From an uncultured Treponema sp. (lineage in GTDB: Bacteria; Spirochaetota; Spirochaetia; Treponematales; Treponemataceae), in the NCBI GenBank assembly GCA_937923945.1, contig CALDWC010000179.1, forward strand, positions 1-21,836: a DNA stretch of 21,836 bases, written 5' to 3'. Of the stretch, positions 13,780 to 21,270 are shown piece by piece; positions within the stretch are counted from its first letter, which is position 1, and every line of letters begins with the position of its first letter. Both the position numbers and the translations under genes were made by a program. The notes under the pieces were generated by a model that made no database searches, was not told the origin of the DNA, and saw only the letters and a list, made by a program, of their open reading frames with translations.

Positions 13780-14533
13780 CGTCAAATGTTTTTATTTCCT
13801 TTCCGTCTAAAAAAATATGTACCCGTTTTTTTTTATCGAAGTATTCAATTTTGACATTTAAAACTCCGTCCGTATAATTTTCTTCGTACCACAGCGAGCC
13901 GTCATTTTTATAAAAAAATTTTTGTAGGCGTATTTTATCGCCGCTTTCCGTTTCAATTTCTATGACAGCGTTTTTTGCATTGTACTTTTTTTTCGTTACT
14001 GTTACAAGTCCATCTGCAGTTTCTTCGATTCGAGTAATATTTCCGTTACGATCATAACCGTACACAATCGATTTATTTTCTGAAAGTTCAGTTACTTTTT
14101 GCAAAAGATTGTTTTCATAAAAAAAACTTTGCTGTTTTATAATTTTATCTTTGTCGTACCAATACTTAAATGCGATATTTCCTTCATCGTTTAAAGTTTC
14201 ATAATACCACGAATCACCGTCACCGACGAGCATATACCCGTCGCCGAGATTTGAAAAGTTTTTTTCAACGGTCGGCTGCTCATCCGATTCTGCCGCTTTA
14301 TCACCGGATGCTTTTTCCGAACCCGTTTTTGTTGATTTGTCATCGGAACCCGTTTTCAATTCCGCTTCGCCGTTTGCAGGGGGCTGTGCACCATCCGATT
14401 CAGCAGGCGGCTCGTCCGATTCTTCAACCGGAGTATTCGGAATTTCTGCGGTTAAAAGCACTGACGATAAAAGAAAGCATCCCCTGACAATACATCGATG
14501 TCGTTTACAAAAGCCCCAAAAATTCTTTAACAT
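13769..14533 (-). CDS. secreted protein with acidic linker and YD/MORN-like repeats
   Basis: 254 aa if started at the ATG at 14533; the frame extends to 14575 but that lies deeper inside ftsY. The N-terminus (basic, then CFLLSSVLLTAEIP) resembles a signal peptide, with a possible loose lipobox. A long low-complexity stretch rich in D, E, S, K and P (about 33-90, SDGAQPPANGEAELKTGSDD) gives way to a beta-rich region with repeated aromatic motifs: SWYYETLNDEGN, YDKDKIIKQQSFFYENN, YGYDRNGNITRIEET, FFYKNDGSLWYEENY. These resemble RHS/YD or MORN-type repeats. It overlaps ftsY by 29 bp and lolE by 11 bp. Function unknown; periplasmic or surface location is inferred. Confidence 0.65.
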   Translation of the reverse strand: MLKNFWGFCKRHRCIVRGCFLLSSVLLTAEIPNTPVEESDEPPAESDGAQPPANGEAELKTGSDDKSTKTGSEKASGDKAAESDEQPTVEKNFSNLGDGYMLVGDGDSWYYETLNDEGNIAFKYWYDKDKIIKQQSFFYENNLLQKVTELSENKSIVYGYDRNGNITRIEETADGLVTVTKKKYNAKNAVIEIETESGDKIRLQKFFYKNDGSLWYEENYTDGVLNVKIEYFDKKKRVHIFLDGKEIKTFDDEN

Positions 14534-15380
14534 ACGTTTCGCGATTAAAAGGTTTGATGTCGGGATATTTTTCACCGTTGCAGATAAACATCACCGGCAG
14601 CTGCAATTCCTTGCCGAGCGAAATTGCGATGCCGCCTCTTGCCGTTGAATCATACTTTGTAATAACAGCGGCATCAAGTCCGATCGCTTCTGCAAAAACT
14701 TCAGCTTGACGGAGTGCATTCTGCCCGGTCGTCGCATCCAACACAATAATTTTTTTATAGCAGCCTTCATCCGCTTTTGATTGAGCAATGCGGTCGATTT
14801 TTTTCAACTCACGAACCAAGTCTTCCCGATTGTGGAGACGACCAGCCGTATCAACCAATGCCAAACCGCCGCCCGCGCTTTTTAAAGCTTCCCCCGCATC
14901 AAACACAACCGCCGCGCTGTCGCCGCCTTGCTGATTCGCAATCACCCGCGTTTGCAACTTTTCCCCGTGAAATTTTAACTGGTCAATCGCGGCGGCACGG
15001 AACGTATCGCCGGCGACAAGCAAAAGATTACCGGCAAAATTGCTTTTATAGTAATTCGCCATTTTTGCAATCGTCGTTGTTTTCCCGACCCCGTTTACTC
15101 CGAGCACTAAAAAAATACTCCGTTTATTTTTTTCCGGACGGTATGAATATTCTTTTACATACCGCAAAAGAATATCGGCAAGCACCGTCGGTAAATCAGT
15201 TTCATTTTTTATTTTATTTTCTTTAACGCATTGGCGAAGCTCATCTTCAATTCGGACGGCGAGCGATTGTCCGACATCGCCTTCAATCAGCGAATCGGTT
15301 AAATTTTCAAAAAACGTATCGTCAATTTTAGAATGGAACAAAAAAAGGGACTTTAACTTTTCGGCAAAACTTTTTTTCAT
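14505..15380 (-). CDS. ftsY: signal recognition particle receptor FtsY
   Basis: 291 aa SRP receptor GTPase that docks ribosome-nascent chains at the membrane translocon. The N domain (about 1-80) starts directly with MKKSFAEKLKSLF; there is no long acidic A domain. GTPase motifs: G1 GVNGVGKT (94-101), DTFRAA (125-130), G3 DTAGR (177-181), G4 TKYD (241-244; TK-x-D), then the closing FICNGEKYPDIKPFN. The frame extends to a TTG at 15392, but GGAG six nt before the ATG at 15380 sets the start. A TATAAT box lies at 15411-15406. It heads the cluster running through lol to the McsA-like gene. Confidence 0.93.
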   Translation of the reverse strand: MKKSFAEKLKSLFLFHSKIDDTFFENLTDSLIEGDVGQSLAVRIEDELRQCVKENKIKNETDLPTVLADILLRYVKEYSYRPEKNKRSIFLVLGVNGVGKTTTIAKMANYYKSNFAGNLLLVAGDTFRAAAIDQLKFHGEKLQTRVIANQQGGDSAAVVFDAGEALKSAGGGLALVDTAGRLHNREDLVRELKKIDRIAQSKADEGCYKKIIVLDATTGQNALRQAEVFAEAIGLDAAVITKYDSTARGGIAISLGKELQLPVMFICNGEKYPDIKPFNRETYVKEFLGLL

Positions 15381-15405
15381 AAGGATCTCCAATAGGCATT
15401 TTTTA

Positions 15406-15411
15406 ATTATA
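15406..15411 (-). promoter_or_regulatory. -10 element for the ftsY-lol cluster
   Basis: TATAAT on the minus strand, 25 nt before the ftsY ATG at 15380, with a GGAG ribosome site in between. No good -35 is seen at 16-18 bp. The upstream gap also holds an imperfect GC-rich inverted repeat (15433-15451) that may be part of a terminator for coaD. Confidence 0.45.
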
Positions 15412-15466
15412 GTAATTTTTATTTAAACTGCTAGCCGCGAATCGGCGCTATCGACGAAAACGAAAA

Positions 15467-15949
15467 TCAGTGTGCATGAAATTTTTTCTTCAATGCTTCC
15501 GCAACAATTTCCGGAACCATCGTAGAAATATCTCCGTCGTAATAAGCCAATTCTTTAATTGCACTTGAGCGCAAAACAAAATATTTGGGATCCGGCACTA
15601 AAAACAAAGTTTCCAAATCTTTATCCAAACTTTTATTTAAAAGCGCCAAATCAAATTCATACGAAAAATCGGCAACATTCCGAATACCGCGAATCAGCGT
15701 ATTTGCATGGATTTTTTTTGCGTAATCAGCAATCAACGAATCCCACGTAACAACGGTTACATTGTCAAGCGGTGCAACAATATCGGTAAGCATTTTCATT
15801 CGTTCATCAGCAGTGAATAAAAAATTTTTTTGCGAGTTAACCGCGATAACGACATGTAACTCCGCAAAAATTTTTGCGGCACGCTGAATAACATCCAAAT
15901 GCCCAAACGTCGGAGGATCAAATGAACCGGCAAAAACTGCTATAGCCAT
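15467..15949 (-). CDS. coaD: pantetheine-phosphate adenylyltransferase
   Basis: 160 aa, standard length. It transfers AMP from ATP to 4'-phosphopantetheine, the penultimate step of coenzyme A synthesis. The nucleotidyltransferase signature GSFDPPTFGHLD (8-19) includes the T-x-x-H motif (T14, H17). K41, the RGIRN segment (87-91) and the VLRSSAIKELA segment (125-135, equivalent to the usual SSS-x-x-R/K-E) are also conserved. The start codon at 15949 lies only 6 nt past a near-consensus -10 and has no Shine-Dalgarno, so a leaderless mRNA is expected. It follows the TPR gene stop by 42 nt but has its own promoter. Confidence 0.93.
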   Translation of the reverse strand: MAIAVFAGSFDPPTFGHLDVIQRAAKIFAELHVVIAVNSQKNFLFTADERMKMLTDIVAPLDNVTVVTWDSLIADYAKKIHANTLIRGIRNVADFSYEFDLALLNKSLDKDLETLFLVPDPKYFVLRSSAIKELAYYDGDISTMVPEIVAEALKKKFHAH

Positions 15950-15955
15950 AGTGTT

Positions 15956-15983
15956 ATTATATGTGCCGATTTTTTTTTGTCAA
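15956..15983 (-). promoter_or_regulatory. strong sigma70-type promoter of coaD (leaderless)
   Basis: On the minus strand: TTGACA (15983-15978), a 16-bp spacer with an A-tract, then TATAAT (15961-15956). Both hexamers are perfect. The -10 ends 6 nt before the coaD ATG, so the start site should fall on or beside the A of the ATG. Confidence 0.8.
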
Positions 15984-15991
15984 GGTTTCCG

Positions 15992-18900
15992 CTACTCCAT
16001 ATTTTCTATGATAGTATCCAGCTTTGAAACGCATGCGTCGGAAAACCCTTTATCCGGCAACGCTTCCGCCATATCCCGTAAATATTCCAATAAACTTTTC
16101 ACCGTAACATCAGCTTCAATAGCGGCAGTATTCGGATTTTGTAAAAAATTTCTCATCTTCATAAAAATCGCACGCATACGTAAACCGACCGAACCGCTCA
16201 GTTTTTTTATGATATACTGCGTTTTCATCCGTTCGTCACTAACCAAAAATTTTTTACTTTCTTCCGGAGGTAAAGCCGCCATTAATTCACGCAAATTCTT
16301 AAAAAGCTGTAACATTTCTTCAGATGAAATCGTTTTCAATGCTTGCTCAAAACCTACCTGTTCCTTAATTTTGCCAACCGGCACTTTCTTAGGATACGGC
16401 AAAAAACCTGCATCATCGAGTTCCGGATTCGAACGATACAGATCGGAACCGATAGCATCTTCAATCGTCTGCGGTTTTTCAAAATCAGCCTTTTCGGTTT
16501 GCCCCATTTTGAGAATATCATCATAACTGTCAAGCGTATCATTTAATTCGTCAAGCTGGTCGAGTTGCTTTTCCAATAATGCCTTTTGATGTTCAAGCTC
16601 GGCCTCTGATTCTTGCAGCGTATTGTATTCAGGTAATTTTAAATCATCCAACTTTTTATTTAACGCATCAATCAATTCACTCTGTTTTTCCAAACGCTCA
16701 GTCGCATCTTTTTGTTCGTCATCGTATAGCGGCAAATCCAACGCGGACAGTTTATCGTTGAGTTTATCCAATAATTCATTTTGTTTGTCAAAGCGTTCAC
16801 GAGCTTCCCGTTGTTCATCCGCTCTATCAAATGATTTTAAGTTATTCAGCTTTTCATTCAAATCATCGATTAGCTCACTTTGTTTTGCTAACTGCTCTTC
16901 GGCTTTGCGCTCTCGTTCATCGGCATCGGGAAGTTTAAAATTTTTCAGTTCTTTATTTAAATTATCGATTAAATCATTTTGCTGTGCCAGCTGTTCTTCG
17001 GCACGAGCCAACGCACCATCACGGCTCGATGCTTTTGGTTCTTTTTTTTCTTCAATCGCTGTATCATCGGGAAGTTCAAAATCATCTCGCCCATTAAAAT
17101 TCGAATACGGCACCGTGTCATCATCATCTGATGACGGAGCGGTAAATTGAGGTTCTTCCTGCACTTGCGGCAACACATAATCATCATTATTTTTATTTTG
17201 TGCAAATTGCGCCGGTGCAGCACTCCCTTGATTAAACGGACTCGAAAAAGCGGCATCACGACTAACGGCTCCAAAACCCGGAATACTTTCATCATGAAAT
17301 GGCGTATCCACAATCGGGCTGTCTACATCGACAATGTTTTCAAGCCGGTGTTCTTCAATCGGGTTATCCTTATTCCATGTTTCCTCTTCATCGGAAAGCT
17401 CAACCAATTCATTAAACGGCATATTTAAATCTTCGGGAGTTTGCGACTTTTCTTCTCTTTCGGTTTCTTCAGTAAGAGAAAAGCTTTCTTCTTCCTCTTC
17501 GATGTGAGCGGAAGCTGATGCTCGTTCCGATTGTTTCGGTTCATTTGCCTGCCGTAAAAAGCTCGGTTTCGACGGTTTTTGTGCATTAAATTTTTCCGTC
17601 GCTTTTTCATACAGTTTTAAACTTTCCGCTAATGACTGTAAATCATCTTGAGTACCCCGTTCACTTTGGAGATTGATCATTTTATCCGCCATCATAACGG
17701 CGTCCAACACATTACCGTGTTTTTGTAAAAACTGCGAAAGCGCCGTCATTGCCGGTAAGTTTTTCGGATCATCCTGTAAAACCGCTTCATACTGTTTCTG
17801 CGCTTTATCAAAAAGCTTTATCTTTTCATAGCATTTACCGAGCAATATTTGCGCTTCAGTATCACGGGGCTTTTCAATGAGGTACCGCTCAAGTTGTATT
17901 CGCGCATTTTGATAGTCACCGCTTTCGTAGTATTGCGTTGCCAAGTCAAAACGCAAACCGATTTCACTGGGAGCTTTTTGTAAAATTTGTAAAAATATTT
18001 TTTCTGCACTTTTGCGTTGTCCCAAAAGTGAAAAAAGCTTGCCGTACAATTTTAAAACTTCAACTGAGTTTTTGTTTTTTTGATAAAGCTTTTGGATAAT
18101 TTCTTTGGCAACGGCAAAATCTTTCACCCGTAAACAGGTGTTTGCATACAAAAGTAAAACGGCTTCACTTTCGATGCCGGCATTTTTTGCGTTTGTGAAA
18201 ATCCGCAAGGCTTCGGCAATATCGTTTTTTGCAAGCAAATATTCGCATACACCCAACACCGCTTTTTCACTTTTCGGATTGATAGCAAGTGCTTTTTTAT
18301 AATAGCGTTCCGCTTCGCTTTCGTCATTCAGTTTTAAATACAGGTCGGCAAGCGCAACACAGGCGCGCTCGGTTTCGCCTTCCGTTTTAATAATTGCTTT
18401 TTCAAAATTAATTGCTTCGCTGATATTGCCTTCCGCCGTATAAATTTCCGCGATGCAATGCAACACATCCGACCAGTTCGGATTCACCCGCAAGGCGGCA
18501 TTATAGAAAGCGAGTGCTTCCGTAAATGCCCGCTCTTCCTTATACATGTTCGCAAGATTATAATTCAAAAACGGGTGGTTCGGATCAACTTGCAAACCTT
18601 TTTTATAATAATAGCTTGCACTGGCGTTATCGCCGCTGAGAAGATACACCGTCCCCAAATAATTATAGGCAAGGGCATCATCCGGTTTCAGTTTTACCAA
18701 TTTTTGAAATGCGTCAATCGCCTGTGCATAATTTCCGGAATCCTTATATACGCTTCCTTCGTTAAAAAGGATTTCATCATTTTCACCGGCAAGCGCTTTT
18801 GCTTCGTTCAGTACATGAATCGCATTATCATACTGTTTTATATTTCGGTACACAACCGCCAAATTAATCAAAGCTTCAACATTTTTCGGAAAGCGTTCAT

Positions 18901-19126
18901 TAATTTTTTTCCAAACTTGCAAACTTTCGTCAAACCGTTTTGTGCGGATATAGAGGGTTCCGAGCAGTTTTTGTATTTCTAAAAAATTTTCATCATCAAG
19001 ATCCGGGTATTCATTCAGTATCGACTGAAGCAATTTTTCCGCATTAGCATAATCCCGTGCTAAAAAGAAATTCCGAGCTTGTGATCGTTTTAAACTGACG
19101 GTTGTATTATTTATGTTCGCTTGCAT
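15992..19126 (-). CDS. large TPR protein with tandem coiled-coil repeats
   Basis: 1044 aa, no signal peptide, probably cytoplasmic. Residues about 12-510 are a long array of some 13 tetratricopeptide repeats (typical units: YNYLGTVYLLSGDNASASYYYKKGLQVDPNHP, ALAINPKSEKAVLG). Then comes a disordered acidic region (about 520-700, many E, D and S), five 33-residue coiled-coil repeats (709-873), and a C-terminal helical domain (about 895-1044). The start is the ATG at 19126 because GGAG lies 8 nt upstream; a GTG at 19135 touches that site. TPR arrays build scaffolds, so this may organise an envelope or cytoskeletal assembly. It lies 51 nt after the LamG protein gene and is likely co-transcribed with it. 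No specific function can be assigned. Confidence 0.85.
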   Translation of the reverse strand: MQANINNTTVSLKRSQARNFFLARDYANAEKLLQSILNEYPDLDDENFLEIQKLLGTLYIRTKRFDESLQVWKKINERFPKNVEALINLAVVYRNIKQYDNAIHVLNEAKALAGENDEILFNEGSVYKDSGNYAQAIDAFQKLVKLKPDDALAYNYLGTVYLLSGDNASASYYYKKGLQVDPNHPFLNYNLANMYKEERAFTEALAFYNAALRVNPNWSDVLHCIAEIYTAEGNISEAINFEKAIIKTEGETERACVALADLYLKLNDESEAERYYKKALAINPKSEKAVLGVCEYLLAKNDIAEALRIFTNAKNAGIESEAVLLLYANTCLRVKDFAVAKEIIQKLYQKNKNSVEVLKLYGKLFSLLGQRKSAEKIFLQILQKAPSEIGLRFDLATQYYESGDYQNARIQLERYLIEKPRDTEAQILLGKCYEKIKLFDKAQKQYEAVLQDDPKNLPAMTALSQFLQKHGNVLDAVMMADKMINLQSERGTQDDLQSLAESLKLYEKATEKFNAQKPSKPSFLRQANEPKQSERASASAHIEEEEESFSLTEETEREEKSQTPEDLNMPFNELVELSDEEETWNKDNPIEEHRLENIVDVDSPIVDTPFHDESIPGFGAVSRDAAFSSPFNQGSAAPAQFAQNKNNDDYVLPQVQEEPQFTAPSSDDDDTVPYSNFNGRDDFELPDDTAIEEKKEPKASSRDGALARAEEQLAQQNDLIDNLNKELKNFKLPDADERERKAEEQLAKQSELIDDLNEKLNNLKSFDRADEQREARERFDKQNELLDKLNDKLSALDLPLYDDEQKDATERLEKQSELIDALNKKLDDLKLPEYNTLQESEAELEHQKALLEKQLDQLDELNDTLDSYDDILKMGQTEKADFEKPQTIEDAIGSDLYRSNPELDDAGFLPYPKKVPVGKIKEQVGFEQALKTISSEEMLQLFKNLRELMAALPPEESKKFLVSDERMKTQYIIKKLSGSVGLRMRAIFMKMRNFLQNPNTAAIEADVTVKSLLEYLRDMAEALPDKGFSDACVSKLDTIIENME
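16508..17002 (-). repeat. five tandem 99-bp (33-residue) coiled-coil repeats inside the TPR gene
   Basis: Units begin at 17002, 16903, 16804, 16705 and 16606 on the minus strand, with an exact 99-bp period. The protein consensus is close to AEEQLAKQSELIDDLNEKL plus 14 residues (for example NNLKSFDRADEQRE). Units 1-4 are close to each other; unit 5 is degenerate. Leu/Ile spacing in ELIDDLNEKLNNL is that of a coiled coil. In-frame repeats of this kind can change copy number between strains. Confidence 0.85.
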
Positions 19127-19177
19127 ACATTTCACTCCGGTCTTTACGCATACATAATTTCTGAGTCTTCAGAACCG

Positions 19178-20698
19178 CTACTGTGCAGCAACTTTTTTAG
19201 CGCAGTCAACGGCAGCTTTCGGGCGAGCCCACACTTCCTTTGAAAAATTTCCTACTCGGCTCACGCCGCCTTTATCATACGCAACAACGGCAAAAAAATA
19301 GAGCTGCCCGTTTTTTAAACCGTTCACTTTGCAGGATAAAACATCGCCGACATCAACAGGCGAATCTCCGTAAAAATACTCACCCGATCGCTCTCCGTAA
19401 TACACGATATATCCCGCCGTATCAAAATCAATGGACGGTGACCACGATAATTCAACGGCACCGTCTACCCCGTTTGCAAATACCGCATTTGGCGGTAACG
19501 GAAGACGATCGCCTTCGTACTCAAGTTTAACAAAATTAACGGCAGGGCTTTTGCTGCAATCCGCATTGGGATATAAAACAGCCGCAATTTGAAAAAACTG
19601 TCCGGTAAAACTTTTTAACTCACAATTCGGCGTTACTTCAATCCAGCGGGGATTTTCACTCGTCCAGTTAAACGGATCATTGCTTGATCGAATATAGTAC
19701 ACTACCTCGGTTTGTTCCGGCTTAAAATCATCCGCAACAAGTTTAAGCGCTTTAGAATACACCCCTTCCGTATCGATAATGTTCGATTCAAAACGTCCAC
19801 CGTATAACGGTAACTTTTCAAAAAGTTTTTTTGAAAACGCATGGTCGTTTATATCCGTACAGTTCCGCTTCACTTTAAATTCATCGAGTAACCCGGAATA
19901 ATTTTTAGCAATGTCAACACGCTCTCCGCGTCCCAATCGAGCATACAGTATTTCACTTCCCTCATGTCTTGTTTTCGTTAAAAATTCAATCGCCTCAACA
20001 AAACCGTTGACGCGGTATTCCAATAAACCGTTTTCACTGTTGTATGAAATTAAATGGTGCGACCACTTTTCGGGTAAAACAGGGGATTTGCTTTTAATAA
20101 TGATATCTAAACCGCTACCGTTTTTTTGCCAGATATCAGTGAACTTCCACTCCATTTTGTTTTGCATAATATTTGCACTGATGGTTTGATACAATATTTT
20201 TCCGTTTTGCGTATATGATGTTTGCCACAGCAAAACGGTCGAGCCGGCATCCGTTACTTCCGGACGAATCCAAAACTCAATCGTAAATGAACCGAGTACT
20301 TCGTTACCTGCAAAAAAACTTTGCGGCGATGGCGTCAACACAACCGCAGGTCTTTTACTTTGCGGCGTACAAAGAGCAACCCCTGTTCCGTATTTCGCTT
20401 TTTGTGCAGAACCCTGTAAAAAACTTGAACTTGCAATCCTATAGTTTTTCGCTTCGTCGCGCAGCGGACTTGAGTCAAAACTGAGGTACAAATCCGCAGC
20501 CTCTGATTCCTCCGCCAATTCGGAAGTCAGCACGGCAGACGGTAACCCGAATTTACCGCCGGCAAAGGAAATGTTTTTCGTATAGGAAAGTTTTTCCCAG
20601 CCGGAATTGCCACCCAACTCAAAAACCGCTTCGTCCGCACCTAATGCAGTTCCTGCAAAAAAAAGTAAAAACACAAAAAAAGCAAAACGTTTCATCAT
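19178..20698 (-). CDS. secreted LamG-like and fibronectin type III domain protein
   Basis: 506 aa. A signal peptide is clear (MMKRFAFFVFLLFFAGTALGA, cleavage near residue 21). Residues about 85-275 look like a LamG/concanavalin-like lectin fold: ADLYLSFDSSPLRDEAKNY, FTIEFWIRPEVTDAGSTVLLW, WSHHLISYNSENGLLEYRVNG, YSGLLDEFKVKR. A middle beta-rich segment (about 300-395) follows, then one FN3 domain (about 398-493: AVELSWSPSIDFDTAGYIVYY and LKNGQLYFFAVVAYDKGG). It is likely periplasmic or surface-exposed and may bind glycans or host/other proteins, which is inference from folds. The start uses the paired ATGs at 20698/20695. It precedes the TPR gene by 51 nt on the same strand. Confidence 0.82.
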   Translation of the reverse strand: MMKRFAFFVFLLFFAGTALGADEAVFELGGNSGWEKLSYTKNISFAGGKFGLPSAVLTSELAEESEAADLYLSFDSSPLRDEAKNYRIASSSFLQGSAQKAKYGTGVALCTPQSKRPAVVLTPSPQSFFAGNEVLGSFTIEFWIRPEVTDAGSTVLLWQTSYTQNGKILYQTISANIMQNKMEWKFTDIWQKNGSGLDIIIKSKSPVLPEKWSHHLISYNSENGLLEYRVNGFVEAIEFLTKTRHEGSEILYARLGRGERVDIAKNYSGLLDEFKVKRNCTDINDHAFSKKLFEKLPLYGGRFESNIIDTEGVYSKALKLVADDFKPEQTEVVYYIRSSNDPFNWTSENPRWIEVTPNCELKSFTGQFFQIAAVLYPNADCSKSPAVNFVKLEYEGDRLPLPPNAVFANGVDGAVELSWSPSIDFDTAGYIVYYGERSGEYFYGDSPVDVGDVLSCKVNGLKNGQLYFFAVVAYDKGGVSRVGNFSKEVWARPKAAVDCAKKVAAQ

Positions 20699-20748
20699 CT
20701 TTTTATATCGGCAAAAATAAAACTTTAATTAGAATGAAATTTCACATA

Positions 20749-20860
20749 GGAAGCACTGATTAATGCAATCACGAATTAAGGTCGTCTTTAAAACTCGAGT
20801 TAGATTTTTAGAGACTACTTTTCAGTGCCCACATTTAAAATCGTTGTTTCGCAAATGTTC
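20749..20860 (+). mobile_element. MITE-like element, copy C (degenerate or partial)
   Basis: The left end GGAAGCACTGATTAATGCAA matches the element terminus. Bases 20823-20860 match 4237-4275 of copy B with a one-base difference in length (CAGTGCCCACATTTAAAATC then GTTGTTTCGCAAATGTTC). The right half seen in copies A and B (ATACTGAACATTGAG) is absent or decayed, so the element looks truncated. It is part of the gene-free stretch 20699-21433 and lies upstream of the LamG gene. Confidence 0.6.
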
Positions 20861-20941
20861 CTTAAAATTCAGCGAATGAGTGAACATCAAAGCCTTGCAG
20901 CTTTGTCCTGCACGGAATAAGCTGCCCCTTGTATCGTATCT

Positions 20942-20960
20942 GAAACATAGCCTATGTTTC
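20942..20960. repeat. 19-bp palindrome (9-bp arms)
   Basis: GAAACATAG, one central C, then CTATGTTTC: perfect arms. The core TAGCCTAT also occurs in the larger palindrome six bases further on, so the two look like relatives. It lies in the gene-free stretch between copy C and the 23-bp array. Confidence 0.8.
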
Positions 20961-20966
20961 TCCAAG

Positions 20967-21004
20967 AATCTAGCCTATATTTCTATAGAAATATAGGCTA
21001 GATT
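20967..21004. repeat. 38-bp perfect palindrome
   Basis: 19-bp arms with no spacer: AATCTAGCCTATATTTCTA followed directly by its exact reverse complement. It would extrude as a cruciform or form a long hairpin with essentially no loop. No U-run follows on either strand. It may bind a dimeric protein, end transcription coming from the IS, or be a decayed mobile-element end. Confidence 0.9.
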
Positions 21005-21104
21005 TCTCTTTAACTATACACTAAACGTTAACTCCATTCATATCGTATTACAAGATACCGTACGAACATAGTACCGGACACATTACGAGCGCAATACAGG
21101 ATAT

Positions 21105-21265
21105 ACTGTAGACTATACCGAGGCACGATTAAGTACTATAAAGCGGCAGTATTACCGGCTATACACTGACACTTTAAGGCACTATACAGTGGCAGTTTAT
21201 AGTACCATAAAGCGACACGGTGAAGCGCTATACAGAGGCAGTTTATAGTACTATATAGCGACAGT
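21105..21265 (-). repeat. 23-bp tandem repeat array, right (7 clear units)
   Basis: Read on the minus strand, units end at 21265, 21242, 21218, 21196, 21173, 21150 and 21127, with lengths of 22-24 and mostly 23 bp. Examples: ACTGCCACTGTATAGTGCCT and ACTGCCGCTTTATAGTACTT. Weaker units may extend left to about 21060. The orientation is opposite to the array at 3-94. The right edge is 5 bp from the putative IS end. No gene is seen here. Confidence 0.8.
21131..21175. repeat. 45-bp perfect inverted repeat, right copy
   Basis: Exact reverse complement of bases 1-45. It spans two units of the right-hand 23-bp array, while the flanking units are only partly similar to those at the left. Confidence 0.95.
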
Positions 21266-21270
21266 CTTAA

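Noticed and set aside
15951..17150. Plus-strand ORFs of 191 and 175 codons opposite the TPR gene
   Set aside because: They mirror the TPR gene's repeats and acidic regions, giving Ser-rich low-complexity proteins, and lack ribosome sites and recognisable domains.
18458..18982. Plus-strand ORF of 174 codons opposite the TPR region
   Set aside because: Shadow of a strongly supported TPR coding frame; no start signal or family resemblance.
20699..21270. A hidden small gene or tRNA in the 570-bp gap
   Set aside because: No frame with a ribosome site and plausible composition was seen, and no cloverleaf arms; the content is repeats and palindromes.
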